Of a stretch of 64,000 nucleotides of DNA, positions 1 to 10,053 are shown in pieces. Each line of letters starts with the position of its first letter. Positions within the stretch are counted from its first letter, which is position 1. Source of the stretch: Lentilactobacillus buchneri (GTDB lineage: Bacteria; Bacillota; Bacilli; Lactobacillales; Lactobacillaceae); contig NZ_CP073066.1 of NCBI RefSeq assembly GCF_018314255.1, forward strand, positions 2,232,001 to 2,296,000, written 5' to 3'. The notes below the pieces were generated by a model that was given only the letters and a program-made list of their open reading frames with translations, was not told the DNA's origin and searched no databases. The translations under genes were made by a program, and so were the position numbers.

Positions 1-1817
1 TAGATGCCAAGAGTTCGGAAATCGATGTCACCGTTGAAAATTCGGGCTTGAAGTTGATCAAAGTTGTCGATGACGGCAACGGAATTGACAGCTCTCAAGT
101 TCAGACGGCCTTTTTACGACATGCGACCAGCAAAATTTCTGAGCAACGGGATTTGTTCCGCGTTCGGACACTCGGGTTCCGTGGCGAGGCACTCCCCAGT
201 ATCAGTTCCGTCGCTAACGTTCGGATGAAGACGTCAACCGGTTCGATTGGAACGGAAGTTGAATACAAAGGCGGCAAGCTTGTCACTCAAAAGGCTTCTG
301 AATCACGGTAAGGGACCACTGTTGAAGTGGCATCACTGTTCTATAACACGCCGGCTCGTTTGAAGTATTTAAGTTCACCGAATACAGAGCTTTCCAAAAT
401 ATCAGACATTGTCAACCGCTTGGCATTGAGTCATCCTGAGATTGCTTTTTCATTTATCAGTAACGGCCGTGAATTGTTAAGAACTTCCGGACGTGGGGAT
501 TTACGCCAGGTTTTGGGCGCAATTTATGGTGTCAAGACGGTTTCAAAGATGGCGGCAATTAAGGGAAATGATTTGGACATCAAAGTCAGTGGGTATGTGA
601 GTTTACCGGAATTGACCCGTTCAAGTCGAAACTATATTTCACTGATTTTAAACGGACGCTTTATTCGCAACTTTCCGTTAACCAAAGCGGTGATTGCGGG
701 CTATGGTTCCAAATTAATGATTGGGCGGTTTCCAATTGCCGTAATCAACATTGACGCCGATCCCGCTTTGATCGATGTCAATGTTCATCCAACCAAGCAG
801 GAAGTTCGGATTAGTGACGAACCGATGATTGGTAAATTAATTGCCAATGCCATTTACGACATGCTAAGAGACAAGCAGCTGATTCCAGATGCAACCAGGG
901 ATTTCAAACAGCCGGTTCAAGCTGCACCAAGACAGTTTGATGTTTCGACTGCCACTCAGGCTCAAACAAATCCACCGCTGTTTGCCGTCGACACACCAAC
1001 GACGCCTTCAATTTCCCAACCTGAAGTAACGCCGGTGGTGGTCAAAACCAGAGACGACCTTGCCAGCTCACAAGTTGCTCAATTTGATGACTTTCTTAAA
1101 AATGAGCCGAGTGGCTTGCCTGCATTTGAAGGAACCCAGCCAAAAACGATTGACAATCACCAGCCGAGTGCCAAGCCTGAGCAGTCTGAACTGGTAGTGG
1201 AAACCGGTTTTCCGCATCTGGACTACATTGGTCAAATTCATGGCACCTATCTGGTGGCTGAAACAGCCGATAATATGTATCTGGTGGATCAACACGCAGC
1301 TCAAGAACGGATTAACTATGAGTTTTACCGTAAGCAAATTGGCGAAGTTTCTGATGACCAACAGAAATTATTGGTGCCAATTGTGCTCGATTACTCAACC
1401 TCGGATTTCTTGATGATTAGCGACCGTTTGGACCTGCTGGACAAACTTGGAATTCATTTGGAGCCGTTTGGACAGAACAGTTTCATCGTCCGTGAGCACC
1501 CAATGTGGTTTAAGGCCGGGCAGGAAGAAGACACCATTAAAGAAATGATTGACTGGATTTTATCCGATCATAAAATTTCCGTGGCCGCCTTCCGCGAAAA
1601 AACGGCCATCATGATGAGCTGTAAGCGGGCCATTAAGGCGAACCATCATCTTGATGAGCTCCAGGCAAAGGCGTTACTGAAACGGCTGCCTGAGTGCGAG
1701 AATCCATATAACTGCCCCCATGGCCGGCCGGTTCTGGTGAAATTTACCAATGAGGATATTGAAAAAATGTTCAAACGGATTCAAGACCCCCATCATACAG
1801 ACCAAGAAATCATCTAG
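1..1817 (+). pseudogene. mutL: DNA mismatch repair protein MutL, interrupted by an in-frame stop; 5' end outside window
   Basis: MutL couples mismatch recognition by MutS to strand incision. One frame runs from base 3 to 1817. Before the break it shows the GHL ATPase motifs DDGNGI and GFRGEAL; after it come [11 protein letters not shown], the endonuclease motif [21 protein letters not shown] and CPHGRP. A TAA at 309-311 sits where relatives have a Lys/Gln-like residue in the loop before [16 protein letters not shown]; no frame change occurs and both sides are clearly MutL. The only nearby restart, GTG at 327, has no ribosome binding site and would lack most of the ATPase core. I infer loss of function, unless TAA is a sequencing error. 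About 35 N-terminal residues, and probably mutS, lie upstream of the window. Confidence 0.9.
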
Positions 1818-1859
1818 ATTGTTGCCCAGTACCGAGTGAGATATGGTACAATTTATTGG

Positions 1860-1873
1860 CAAACATACGTTTT
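1860..1873 (+). promoter_or_regulatory. LexA (SOS) box upstream of ruvAB
   Basis: CAAACATACGTTTT matches the Gram-positive LexA/DinR consensus CGAACRNRYGTTYC at 12 of 14 positions, including the AAC-N4-GTT core. It lies about 10 bases after a TACAAT-like -10 and before the ruvA ribosome binding site, a position fit for repression. ruvAB is LexA-regulated in B. subtilis; binding here is inferred. Confidence 0.7.
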
Positions 1874-1891
1874 AGTGAAGAGGAGAAGTTG

Positions 1892-2491
1892 ATGTTTGAA
1901 TTTTTGGAAGGGACGGTTGTTGATATCACACCCACCCACATCGTTTTATTAGTGGGCGGCGTTGGTTATTTGATCAATACCGCAGACCCGTACCGTTTTA
2001 ATGTTGATGAGAAAAAAGTCATCAGAGTCTATATTTATCAGTCAGTGAGCGATACGGCTATCTTGCTGTTTGGCTTTGCGACCATTGAAGACAAGCAGAT
2101 CTTTGAAAAGTTGATTTCGGTTTCCGGGATTGGCCCCAAAAGCGCTTTGGCAATTTTGGCCGGCAACGACCGGGATGGATTGATCACCGCAATTAATAAT
2201 GAAGACGTCAAGTTTTTGACGAAGTTCCCCGGAGTTGGTAAGAAAACTGCCCGCCAGATTATTTTGGATATGCAGGGGAAGCTCGACGACATTGCAACTA
2301 ATGGTGTTTCGCTGGCCCAACCGCTTGGCAGTAACGAAAAGTCTCCTGAATTGGCCGATGCGTTATCGGCATTGGAGGCGCTGGGTTATGGTGCCAAACA
2401 GATTGCCGCCATCGAGCCGGATTTAGTTAAGCAAGCTGATTTGTCAACCGATGAATACTTAAGTTTAGGATTGAAACTGTTAATGCATTAG
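1892..2491 (+). CDS. ruvA: Holliday junction branch migration protein RuvA
   Basis: RuvA binds four-way junctions as a tetramer and positions RuvB rings for branch migration in recombinational repair. The protein is 199 aa, normal for the family. It has the N-terminal OB fold (about 1-63), two helix-hairpin-helix motifs around SVSGIGPKSA (74-91) and KFPGVGKKTA (109-126), and a C-terminal three-helix domain contacting RuvB. The start chosen is ATG 1892, giving the canonical MFEFLEG N-terminus after AGAGGAGAAG; a longer frame from 1856 would run through the SOS box. ruvB follows after 18 bases, so the two are co-transcribed. Confidence 0.96.
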   Translation: MFEFLEGTVVDITPTHIVLLVGGVGYLINTADPYRFNVDEKKVIRVYIYQSVSDTAILLFGFATIEDKQIFEKLISVSGIGPKSALAILAGNDRDGLITAINNEDVKFLTKFPGVGKKTARQIILDMQGKLDDIATNGVSLAQPLGSNEKSPELADALSALEALGYGAKQIAAIEPDLVKQADLSTDEYLSLGLKLLMH

Positions 2492-2509
2492 GGATGAGGA
2501 GATGATCCA

Positions 2510-3538
2510 TTGGCCAATGAAAAAGATGATCGATTGGTTTCACCAGAGAATGTGGATGCCGATGAGAACAGCATTGAAAAATCGCTTCGTCCCCGAGTTT
2601 TAAGTGAGTACATTGGGCAGGATGACGTTAAAAACGAGTTAAGAGTCTATATCAAGGCTGCTAAGCAACGTGAGGAGTCACTAGACCACGTGCTGCTTTA
2701 TGGGCCTCCTGGACTTGGAAAAACAACGTTGGCGATGGTGATTGCCAATGAAATGGGCGTTAATATTAGAACGACCAGCGGTCCTGCCATTGATAAGCCT
2801 GGGGATCTATTGTCTTTACTCAATGAACTTCAGCCTGGTGATGTCTTGTTCATCGACGAAATTCATCGACTGCCCAAGGTGGTTGAAGAAATGCTTTATT
2901 CAGCCATGGAGGACTTTTTTGTCGATATTATCGTTGGGCAGGGTTCAGGCGCCCACCCAATTCATTTCCCACTGCCGCCATTCACTCTGATTGGTGCCAC
3001 GACCCAAGCAGGAATGCTGTCGGCACCACTGCGTGATCGGTTTGGAATTGTAGAGCACATGAATTATTACAATGCGACGGATTTGGAGGATATTGTTCGC
3101 CGAACTGCGGATATTTTTCAAATTGATATTGAGGACTCCGGTGCCCATGAGATTGCTTTGCGGTCCCGAGGAACACCTCGAGTCGCCAATCGCTTGTTAA
3201 AACGGGTTCGAGATTTTGCTCAGGTATCTGACAAAGACCAAGTTGATTTGTCAATTGTCAGATACGCGTTGGCAAAGTTAAAAGTCGACGACTTAGGGTT
3301 GGATGCAACCGACCTGAAACTGTTGACGACAATGATCAAGTATTATGACGGTGGACCAGTTGGCTTAAACACCCTGGCCGCCAATATTGGCGAAGAAACC
3401 GACACGATTGCCGAGATGTATGAGCCTTATCTGCTCCAGATCGGTTTAATCAAACGGACAGCCAGAGGAAGAATTGTGACTCCCAAGGGATACGCTCATT
3501 TGAGTTATCCAATGCCACCTCAGGACGAAAGGAATTAG
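2510..3538 (+). CDS. ruvB: Holliday junction branch migration ATPase RuvB
   Basis: RuvB is the AAA+ hexameric motor that pumps DNA through the RuvA-bound junction. The 342-aa product has Walker A GPPGLGKT (65-72), Walker B LFIDEIH (113-119), the sensor segment GATTQAG, the arginine-finger region PLRDRFG, and a C-terminal winged helix ending in [12 protein letters not shown]. It starts with TTG at 2510 behind GAGGAG. A charged extension of about 25 residues precedes the conserved LRP..LSEYIGQ segment. queA begins 4 bases after the stop, so ruvAB-queA-tgt form one transcription unit under the SOS-box promoter. Confidence 0.96.
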   Translation: MANEKDDRLVSPENVDADENSIEKSLRPRVLSEYIGQDDVKNELRVYIKAAKQREESLDHVLLYGPPGLGKTTLAMVIANEMGVNIRTTSGPAIDKPGDLLSLLNELQPGDVLFIDEIHRLPKVVEEMLYSAMEDFFVDIIVGQGSGAHPIHFPLPPFTLIGATTQAGMLSAPLRDRFGIVEHMNYYNATDLEDIVRRTADIFQIDIEDSGAHEIALRSRGTPRVANRLLKRVRDFAQVSDKDQVDLSIVRYALAKLKVDDLGLDATDLKLLTTMIKYYDGGPVGLNTLAANIGEETDTIAEMYEPYLLQIGLIKRTARGRIVTPKGYAHLSYPMPPQDERN

Positions 3539-3542
3539 AATC

Positions 3543-4583
3543 TTGAAAACAAATTATACCCTTGAAGACTTTGATTATGATCTGCCACATGAATTGATTG
3601 CCCAAACGCCGATTAAAGATCGCGATGAATCACGACTGCTGGTGTTGGATAAAGAAAGCGGTGAGATGCAGGACCGTCATTTTTACAACATCATTGATTA
3701 TTTGAATCCCGGGGATGCCCTGGTGATGAATGACTCAAAGGTCATGCCCGCTCGAATATACGGTGTCAAAGCCGATACCGGCGGCCACATGGAAGTGTTG
3801 CTGCTTCATAATATTGAGGGCGACCGTTGGGAGACTTTGATGAAGCCAGCCAAAAAAGCCAAGGTCGGCACGGTTATCAATTTTGGTGATGGCCAGCTTA
3901 AAGCCGTTGTAACCAAGGAATTGGATCACGGGGGCCGGGAAATCGAATTTCAATACGATGGCATTTTTATCGAAATTCTGGAGCGGCTCGGTGAGACACC
4001 CTTACCGCCGTACATCAAAGAAAAATTAGATGATCCTGATCGTTATCAAACGGTTTACGCCAAAGAAATGGGCTCGGCTGCCGCTCCCACGGCTGGTTTA
4101 CACTGGACCAAAGATCTACTTAAAAAAGTCGAAGATAAGGGCGTTCATTTGGTTTATCTGACGCTTCATGTCGGCTTGGGGACATTTCGCCCAGTTGATG
4201 AGGAAAATATTGAAGATCACAAAATGCACAGCGAATTTTACCGTTTATCAGACCAGGCAGCGGCCACGTTGAATGCTGTCCGGGATAATAGCGGAAAAAT
4301 TGTGGCAACCGGAACTACGTCAATTCGAACGCTGGAAACGGTCGGAACTAAGTTTGACGGTCAAATTCGCCCTGACTCCGGCTGGACGGATATTTTTATC
4401 AAACCGGGATACCAGTGGCGGGTGGTTGATTCATTTATCACTAATTTCCATCTGCCTAAATCAACTTTGGTGATGCTGGTGGCATCGTTTACCGGACGGG
4501 AAAATATTCTGAACGCATATCAGCATGCAATTGACGAGAAATATCGCTTCTTTAGTTTTGGCGATGCAATGTACATTCACTAG
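3543..4583 (+). CDS. queA: S-adenosylmethionine:tRNA ribosyltransferase-isomerase QueA
   Basis: QueA transfers and isomerises the ribosyl group of SAM onto 7-aminomethyl-7-deazaguanine at the tRNA wobble position, giving epoxyqueuosine. The 346-aa sequence is recognised from [13 protein letters not shown] at the N-terminus, [10 protein letters not shown], the long central beta domain, and the conserved [10 protein letters not shown] and [11 protein letters not shown] segments. It starts with TTG at 3543, with GGAATTAG in the ruvB tail as ribosome binding site. tgt, which makes the QueA substrate, follows after 12 bases. The ruvAB-queA-tgt order is widespread in lactobacilli and bacilli. Confidence 0.96.
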   Translation: MKTNYTLEDFDYDLPHELIAQTPIKDRDESRLLVLDKESGEMQDRHFYNIIDYLNPGDALVMNDSKVMPARIYGVKADTGGHMEVLLLHNIEGDRWETLMKPAKKAKVGTVINFGDGQLKAVVTKELDHGGREIEFQYDGIFIEILERLGETPLPPYIKEKLDDPDRYQTVYAKEMGSAAAPTAGLHWTKDLLKKVEDKGVHLVYLTLHVGLGTFRPVDEENIEDHKMHSEFYRLSDQAAATLNAVRDNSGKIVATGTTSIRTLETVGTKFDGQIRPDSGWTDIFIKPGYQWRVVDSFITNFHLPKSTLVMLVASFTGRENILNAYQHAIDEKYRFFSFGDAMYIH

Positions 4584-5738
<1,155 letters not shown>

Positions 5739-5799
5739 GTGTAGACTATTCAGGGCTTATTTGGTAAAGTATTACTATGGAAAGTGTGGGTGAAAAATT

Positions 5800-6207
5800 T
5801 TGAATCAATCTTATTACTCAATTTTAATGATTGTTGTCTTGTTTGCGGTGATGTACTTCTTAATGATCCGTCCTCAAAGAAAGCAACAACAAAAGCGTCG
5901 GGATCAACTTTCAAAGATCAAGGAAGGCGACCAAGTGATTACGATTGGCCGGCTCCATGGTGTCGTTGACGAAATCAACGAAGCCGAAAAAACCGTGACT
6001 TTGGATTGTGATGGTATCTATTTGGTATTTGATCTGAGCGCAATTGCTTCGGTTAAGCAGCCTGCTGTTGCTGCGCCTGCAGCAAACAACGATACAACTA
6101 CTACTGCAAATGATGATCACAAAGATGATGCTGCTTCATCAAAGGGCGATCAGGATGCTACCGAAGATTCTGATACCAAAGATGAAACAAAGTCGGAAGA
6201 CAAATAG
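5800..6207 (+). CDS. yajC: Preprotein translocase subunit YajC
   Basis: YajC is a small membrane protein associated with SecDF-YidC and the Sec translocon. The 135-aa product has one N-terminal membrane segment (about 7-23, LMIVVLFAVMYFLMI) followed by the hallmark RPQRKQQQKR and a cytoplasmic domain with EGDQVITIGRLHGVV. Residues after about 85 form a low-complexity Ala/Asp/Thr/Lys-rich acidic tail, probably disordered. The start is TTG 5800 after GGGTG. It lies 61 bases after tgt, the usual tgt-yajC neighbourhood, and before a terminator. Confidence 0.93.
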   Translation: MNQSYYSILMIVVLFAVMYFLMIRPQRKQQQKRRDQLSKIKEGDQVITIGRLHGVVDEINEAEKTVTLDCDGIYLVFDLSAIASVKQPAVAAPAANNDTTTTANDDHKDDAASSKGDQDATEDSDTKDETKSEDK

Positions 6208-6219
6208 TTTGACGAAGTC

Positions 6220-6259
6220 GGTTGGGAAGTTGATTTTTATGAATCCCGACCATTTTTTT
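6220..6259 (+). terminator. Rho-independent terminator after yajC
   Basis: GGTTGGGA (6220-6227) pairs with TCCCGACC (6244-6251), 8 bp including one G-U, with a 16-base loop, followed directly by A and seven T. It separates the ruvAB-queA-tgt-yajC unit from dinB. Confidence 0.65.
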
Positions 6260-6268
6260 ACCCGGCAA

Positions 6269-6282
6269 AGAACATACGTTTG
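6269..6282 (+). promoter_or_regulatory. LexA (SOS) box upstream of dinB
   Basis: AGAACATACGTTTG matches CGAACRNRYGTTYC at 12 of 14 positions with an intact GAAC-N4-GTT core. The core AACATACGTTT is nearly identical to that of the ruvAB box. It sits 16 bases before the preferred dinB GTG start, between the yajC terminator and the dinB ribosome binding site. Confidence 0.72.
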
Positions 6283-6297
6283 ATTGGGGTGATCTCA

Positions 6298-7386
6298 GTG
6301 AAAACATCGGCTAGAAACATCATCCATGTGGATATGGATGCCTTTTATGCGTCGATTGAGGAACGCAAAGACCCCACTCTCAAGTCTCAACCCCTGATTG
6401 TTGCCAAGGATCCGCGCAAAACCGGCGGCAGGGGAGTGGTTGCAACGGCTAACTATAAGGCCCGTCAATTCGGGGTGCATTCCGCAATGAGTGCCATGAA
6501 GGCGCTGGAACTTTGTCCCCAGGCGGTTTTTCGGTTCTCTGGATTTGATCTTTACCGCTCAGTTTCCAATCAAATCCACGAGATTTTTCATGAGTACACG
6601 GAAGTGATTGAGTACGTTGCCTTGGATGAGGCTTATTTGGATGTCACTCATAATAAAAAACATCTCACAGACCCGATTCAAGTTGCCCGAATGATCCAAA
6701 ATGAAATTTGGGATGCCACCCACTTAACCTGTTCCGTGGGAGTATCTTACAATAAGTTTCTCGCCAAAGAAGCCTCTGATTACGCCAAACCAGTGGGCAT
6801 TACAGTGATTGGACAGCGAGATGCATTAGAATTTTTAAGCCGTTTGCCAATTGAAAAGTTCCGCGGCGTCGGGAAAAAGACCGTTCCCAAGATGCATGAA
6901 TTAAATATCAATAACGGTCAGGATCTGATTCAGTGGTCGCAGATGGATTTGATCAAGCACTTTGGTAAATTTGGTTACGTTCTCTATCAGCGCGCTCGAG
7001 GCATTGACGATCGGCCAGTTGAGTATCAGCGGGTTCGAAAATCGATTGGCAAGGAGCGGACATTTGGCCCGGCGATTGACACACAAACCGAAGTCGATGA
7101 CGAACTCCAGCGAATTGCTGCGATGGTGGTCAAGGCAATGGATGACAAAAAGAAGCACGGTAAAACATTGGTTCTTAAGATCCGGTATGCCGACTTTTCA
7201 ACGTTTACCAAGCGGGTCACGATGGATAACTATCTTAAAAATAGCCCCGAAGAATACTTTACCCTTGCCAACGATTTACTGGTCGATATGCCGGATATTT
7301 CAAAAGGGGTGCGCCTGTTGGGAATCACCATTACCAACCTGGATGATTTAACTTACGAGAACATTGTTCTTCACCTGTTTGATTAA
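6298..7386 (+). CDS. dinB: DNA polymerase IV (Y-family translesion polymerase)
   Basis: DinB is an error-prone polymerase that extends past lesions and mispaired ends. The 362-aa product has the palm motifs [12 protein letters not shown] and LDEAYLDVT carrying the catalytic acidic residues, [14 protein letters not shown], the thumb HhH segment FRGVGKKT, and the little-finger domain after about 235. The start chosen is GTG 6298, preceded by GGGGTGA; a TTG at 6280 in the same frame overlaps the SOS box and lacks a ribosome binding site. It stands alone between a terminator and the nrnA promoter, and is likely LexA-controlled. Confidence 0.95.
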   Translation: MKTSARNIIHVDMDAFYASIEERKDPTLKSQPLIVAKDPRKTGGRGVVATANYKARQFGVHSAMSAMKALELCPQAVFRFSGFDLYRSVSNQIHEIFHEYTEVIEYVALDEAYLDVTHNKKHLTDPIQVARMIQNEIWDATHLTCSVGVSYNKFLAKEASDYAKPVGITVIGQRDALEFLSRLPIEKFRGVGKKTVPKMHELNINNGQDLIQWSQMDLIKHFGKFGYVLYQRARGIDDRPVEYQRVRKSIGKERTFGPAIDTQTEVDDELQRIAAMVVKAMDDKKKHGKTLVLKIRYADFSTFTKRVTMDNYLKNSPEEYFTLANDLLVDMPDISKGVRLLGITITNLDDLTYENIVLHLFD

Positions 7387-7402
7387 TTCACCACCCCAAC
7401 GG

Positions 7403-7431
7403 TTTATCTTATTCACAAAGTAATGTATACT
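7403..7431 (+). promoter_or_regulatory. Promoter of nrnA
   Basis: A good -10 TATACT (7426-7431) lies 17 bases after a poor -35 TTTATC (7403-7408), in the 80-base gap between dinB and nrnA. Confidence 0.45.
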
Positions 7432-7466
7432 TAAGTGTTCGACAATAAAGTTATGGAGCAAATAAA

Positions 7467-8414
7467 ATGTCAATTCAAGATCAAATATTAAGTGAAATCA
7501 AAAAATTTAAAACCATTATTATTCATCGTCACAAACGGCCGGATCCAGATGCGATCGGATCACAGATGGGACTGGCTCAACTAATTAAGGGGTCATTTCC
7601 TGATAAGACAGTCCTGTGTGCTGGTAAACAATATGATAGTTTTGCCTGGTTGGGAACCACCGATGAAATTGCCGACGAGCAATATAAAGATGCTTTGGTG
7701 ATCGTTGTTGATACTGCCAATCAGCCGCGTGTCGATGACGAACGTTATACGACGGGAAAAGAATTGATTAAGATTGATCATCACCCAAACGACGATCAGT
7801 TTGGTCACATTATGTGGGTTGAGCCGGATTCATCAAGTACATCTGAGCTGATTTATGATTTTTATGATGCCAATCGTGATCAATTAACTTTGCCCGATGA
7901 AGTTGCCCGACTCCTTTATGCCGGGATCGTCGGTGATACTGGCAGATTTATGTATCCTTCCACGTCGCCACATACTTTGGCAGTTGCTTCAAAACTTGCT
8001 GAATATCATTTCTCAACCAGTGAAGTCAACAAAATAGAAGACGAGATCGACATTCCACTGGCACGGCTGTCCGCTTATGTTTATGAGAACCTGAATATTC
8101 TTGATAGCGGTGCCGCTTATCTGGTTTTGTCCAATAAAGTATTAGAGCCCTTCAAGTTAGGGGACGAAAGTACTTCTGCCGTCGTGCCATTACCTGGCAA
8201 GATCAAACAAGTGGTTTCCTGGGCAATTTTCGTCGAACAAAAAGATGGCTCCTTTCGGATTCGGTTGCGCTCTAAAGGACCAGAAATCAACGAATTGGCC
8301 AAGCAGTATGGCGGCGGTGGCCATCCACTCGCAAGTGGTGCTGTTGTCGAAGATGAAGCCCACATCAAGGAATTTGTGAGCGATTTGAATGATTTAGTCG
8401 CCAAAAACAAGTAG
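7467..8414 (+). CDS. nrnA: DHH-family phosphoesterase, NrnA-type oligoribonuclease / pAp phosphatase
   Basis: NrnA degrades 2-5 nt RNAs and dephosphorylates 3'-phosphoadenosine 5'-phosphate; related proteins hydrolyse pApA or c-di-AMP products. The 315-aa protein shows metal-binding motifs RPDPDAIGS, VVVDTAN and the DHH signature IDHHPNDD, a GDTGRFMY segment, and the C-terminal DHHA1 substrate motif GGGGHPLASGA. There is no membrane segment or GGDEF, so it is NrnA-like rather than GdpP-like. cshB follows after 8 bases and appears co-transcribed, joining two RNA-turnover functions. Confidence 0.88.
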   Translation: MSIQDQILSEIKKFKTIIIHRHKRPDPDAIGSQMGLAQLIKGSFPDKTVLCAGKQYDSFAWLGTTDEIADEQYKDALVIVVDTANQPRVDDERYTTGKELIKIDHHPNDDQFGHIMWVEPDSSSTSELIYDFYDANRDQLTLPDEVARLLYAGIVGDTGRFMYPSTSPHTLAVASKLAEYHFSTSEVNKIEDEIDIPLARLSAYVYENLNILDSGAAYLVLSNKVLEPFKLGDESTSAVVPLPGKIKQVVSWAIFVEQKDGSFRIRLRSKGPEINELAKQYGGGGHPLASGAVVEDEAHIKEFVSDLNDLVAKNK

Positions 8415-8422
8415 GAGATTAT

Positions 8423-9784
8423 ATGAGTAATTTTTCAGAGTTTAATTTAAAGCCATTCTTATTGGATGCCGTTAAGGAGCTGAACTTCAGCCACCCGACA
8501 CCCGTCCAGGAAAAGGTGATGCCCGTTATCATGCAGGGAAGAGATGTCGTGGGCCAATCCGCTACTGGTAGTGGTAAGACCCATGCTTTTCTGCTGCCGA
8601 TTTTTAACCAGCTTGATCCCGCAAAAGATGAGGTTCAAGCGGTGATCACCACCCCCAGCCGGGAATTAGCCTATCAGATCATTGATGCCGCTAAGCAGTT
8701 GGCTAAGCACTCACCAGAACCAATTTCTACCGGTGCCTACATTGGTGGAACTGACAAGGCGCGTCAGGAAAAAAAGATTCAACATGAGCAGCCTCAACTG
8801 GTTGTCGGCACTCCGGGTCGGATTTGGGATCTGATCCAAAACGGTGGACTGGATGTTCACACGGCTTCTCAGTTAGTTATCGACGAGGCAGATATGACTC
8901 TGGACATGGGATTCTTGGATGTGGTTGATAACATCGCTGCCAGTTTCGGGAAACATGTTCAGATGATGGTTTTCTCGGCAACGATCCCACAAAAAATCAA
9001 CGTCTTTTTGAAGAAATATATGGTTAATCCTTTTATCGAAGAGATTCCGGTGTCAACGATTATCAGTCCGACGATCGATAATTGGTTGATTTCGACGAAG
9101 GGGCAGGACAAAAATCAACTCATTTATAAATTGCTGACCATTGGGGAACCTTATTTGGTCCTGATTTTTGCCAATACCCGCAAACGAGTCGAGGAGTTAA
9201 CCGAGTATTTGAAGGGCCAGGGATTGAAAGTTGCGATGATTCATGGCGGTCTCAAGCCTCGTGAACGTAAGCAAATCATGAAGCGGGTCAAAAACCTCGA
9301 ATTTCAATTCGTTGTCGCAACTGATTTAGCTGCTCGAGGGATTGATATTGAAGGGGTATCGGATGTTATCAATGATGATATTCCCACCGAGGATTTGGAA
9401 TTTTTCATCCATCGTGTTGGTAGAACCGGCCGAAACGGGATGTCCGGGACTTCGATTACGTTGTATTCTCCTGATGAGGAAAAAGAAGTTGAAGAACTTG
9501 AAGATATGGGGATTCATTTCAAGCCGAAAGCCCTTAAGAACGGCGAAATTGTGGATTCTTATGATCGAAACCGTCGAAAGACTCATCGAAAGAAACACGA
9601 TAAGCTGGATCCAACGATGATTGGCATGATCAAGAAGAAAAAGAAGAAGATCAAGCCGGGCTACAAACGGCGAATTAAAAATACCATTGCCCGAAAGGAC
9701 GAGATGGATCGTCGGGTTGCTAAACGTGAGGAAGCACGGGCCAAACGGAAACAACGTAAGAATAGTTCTTCACGGTATCAATAG
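8423..9784 (+). CDS. cshB: DEAD-box RNA helicase, CshB-like
   Basis: An ATP-dependent RNA helicase, probably for cold-adapted RNA remodelling. The 453-aa protein has Q motif PTPVQEKVMP, Walker A ATGSGKTH, PSRELA, GTPGR, the DEAD box VIDEAD, SAT, TDLAARGIDI and HRVGRTGRNG in order. Residues after about 375 are strongly basic (Lys/Arg-rich, including KKKKKKIKPGYKRR), an RNA-binding tail typical of CshB-type proteins, which also favours the nrnA-neighbour assignment. ATG 8423 follows AGGAG. Confidence 0.88.
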   Translation: MSNFSEFNLKPFLLDAVKELNFSHPTPVQEKVMPVIMQGRDVVGQSATGSGKTHAFLLPIFNQLDPAKDEVQAVITTPSRELAYQIIDAAKQLAKHSPEPISTGAYIGGTDKARQEKKIQHEQPQLVVGTPGRIWDLIQNGGLDVHTASQLVIDEADMTLDMGFLDVVDNIAASFGKHVQMMVFSATIPQKINVFLKKYMVNPFIEEIPVSTIISPTIDNWLISTKGQDKNQLIYKLLTIGEPYLVLIFANTRKRVEELTEYLKGQGLKVAMIHGGLKPRERKQIMKRVKNLEFQFVVATDLAARGIDIEGVSDVINDDIPTEDLEFFIHRVGRTGRNGMSGTSITLYSPDEEKEVEELEDMGIHFKPKALKNGEIVDSYDRNRRKTHRKKHDKLDPTMIGMIKKKKKKIKPGYKRRIKNTIARKDEMDRRVAKREEARAKRKQRKNSSSRYQ

Positions 9785-9791
9785 GTCTGTA

Positions 9792-9820
9792 TTGACACCA
9801 TATTCACAAAAAAGTATACT
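9792..9820 (+). promoter_or_regulatory. Strong promoter of the alaS T-box leader
   Basis: Perfect -35 TTGACA (9792-9797), 17-base spacer, -10 TATACT (9815-9820). Transcription would start near 9827, giving a leader of about 225 bases before alaS. Confidence 0.85.
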
Positions 9821-9826
9821 TTGAGA

Positions 9827-10045
9827 TGTGTTAAGAACATGCCGTTTAATTTTTTGTTTCAGAGACGTTTTGGTTGGTGAGAAAAGCGACGAAAATTAAA
9901 CGGTGCTCTCTTAAAAGTTAAATTATCAAACGCAACTCTGCGTTATAGAGATCAAGTGGTTAACGATAAACATCGTTGCAATCAGAGTGGTACCGCGTCA
10001 ATGGGCGTCTCTGTGAGCAACGGTGTTTTAATTTTGTCAAAGGAG
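9827..10045 (+). promoter_or_regulatory. T-box riboswitch leader controlling alaS
   Basis: T-box RNAs sense uncharged tRNA and antiterminate. The hallmark AGAGTGGTACCGCG is at 9984-9997, just where it belongs before an aminoacyl-tRNA synthetase gene. Upstream lies a long stem-I-like region with GGTTGGTGAGAAAAG; a GCT triplet at 9905-9907 could be the alanine specifier, but I did not fold the whole RNA. The competing terminator is not obvious: GGTACCG can pair with CGGTGTT (10021-10027) through several G-U pairs before TTTAATTTT. Confidence 0.85.
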
Positions 10046-10053
10046 AAGAGAAC

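Noticed and set aside
309..311. TAA in mutL as programmed recoding or readthrough
   Set aside because: No slippery sequence, no selenocysteine-type (it is TAA, not TGA) and no downstream structure stood out; a plain nonsense mutation is simpler.
9326..9754. 142-codon antisense frame within cshB
   Set aside because: Phe/Leu-rich shadow of the Lys/Arg-rich cshB tail, with no start signal.
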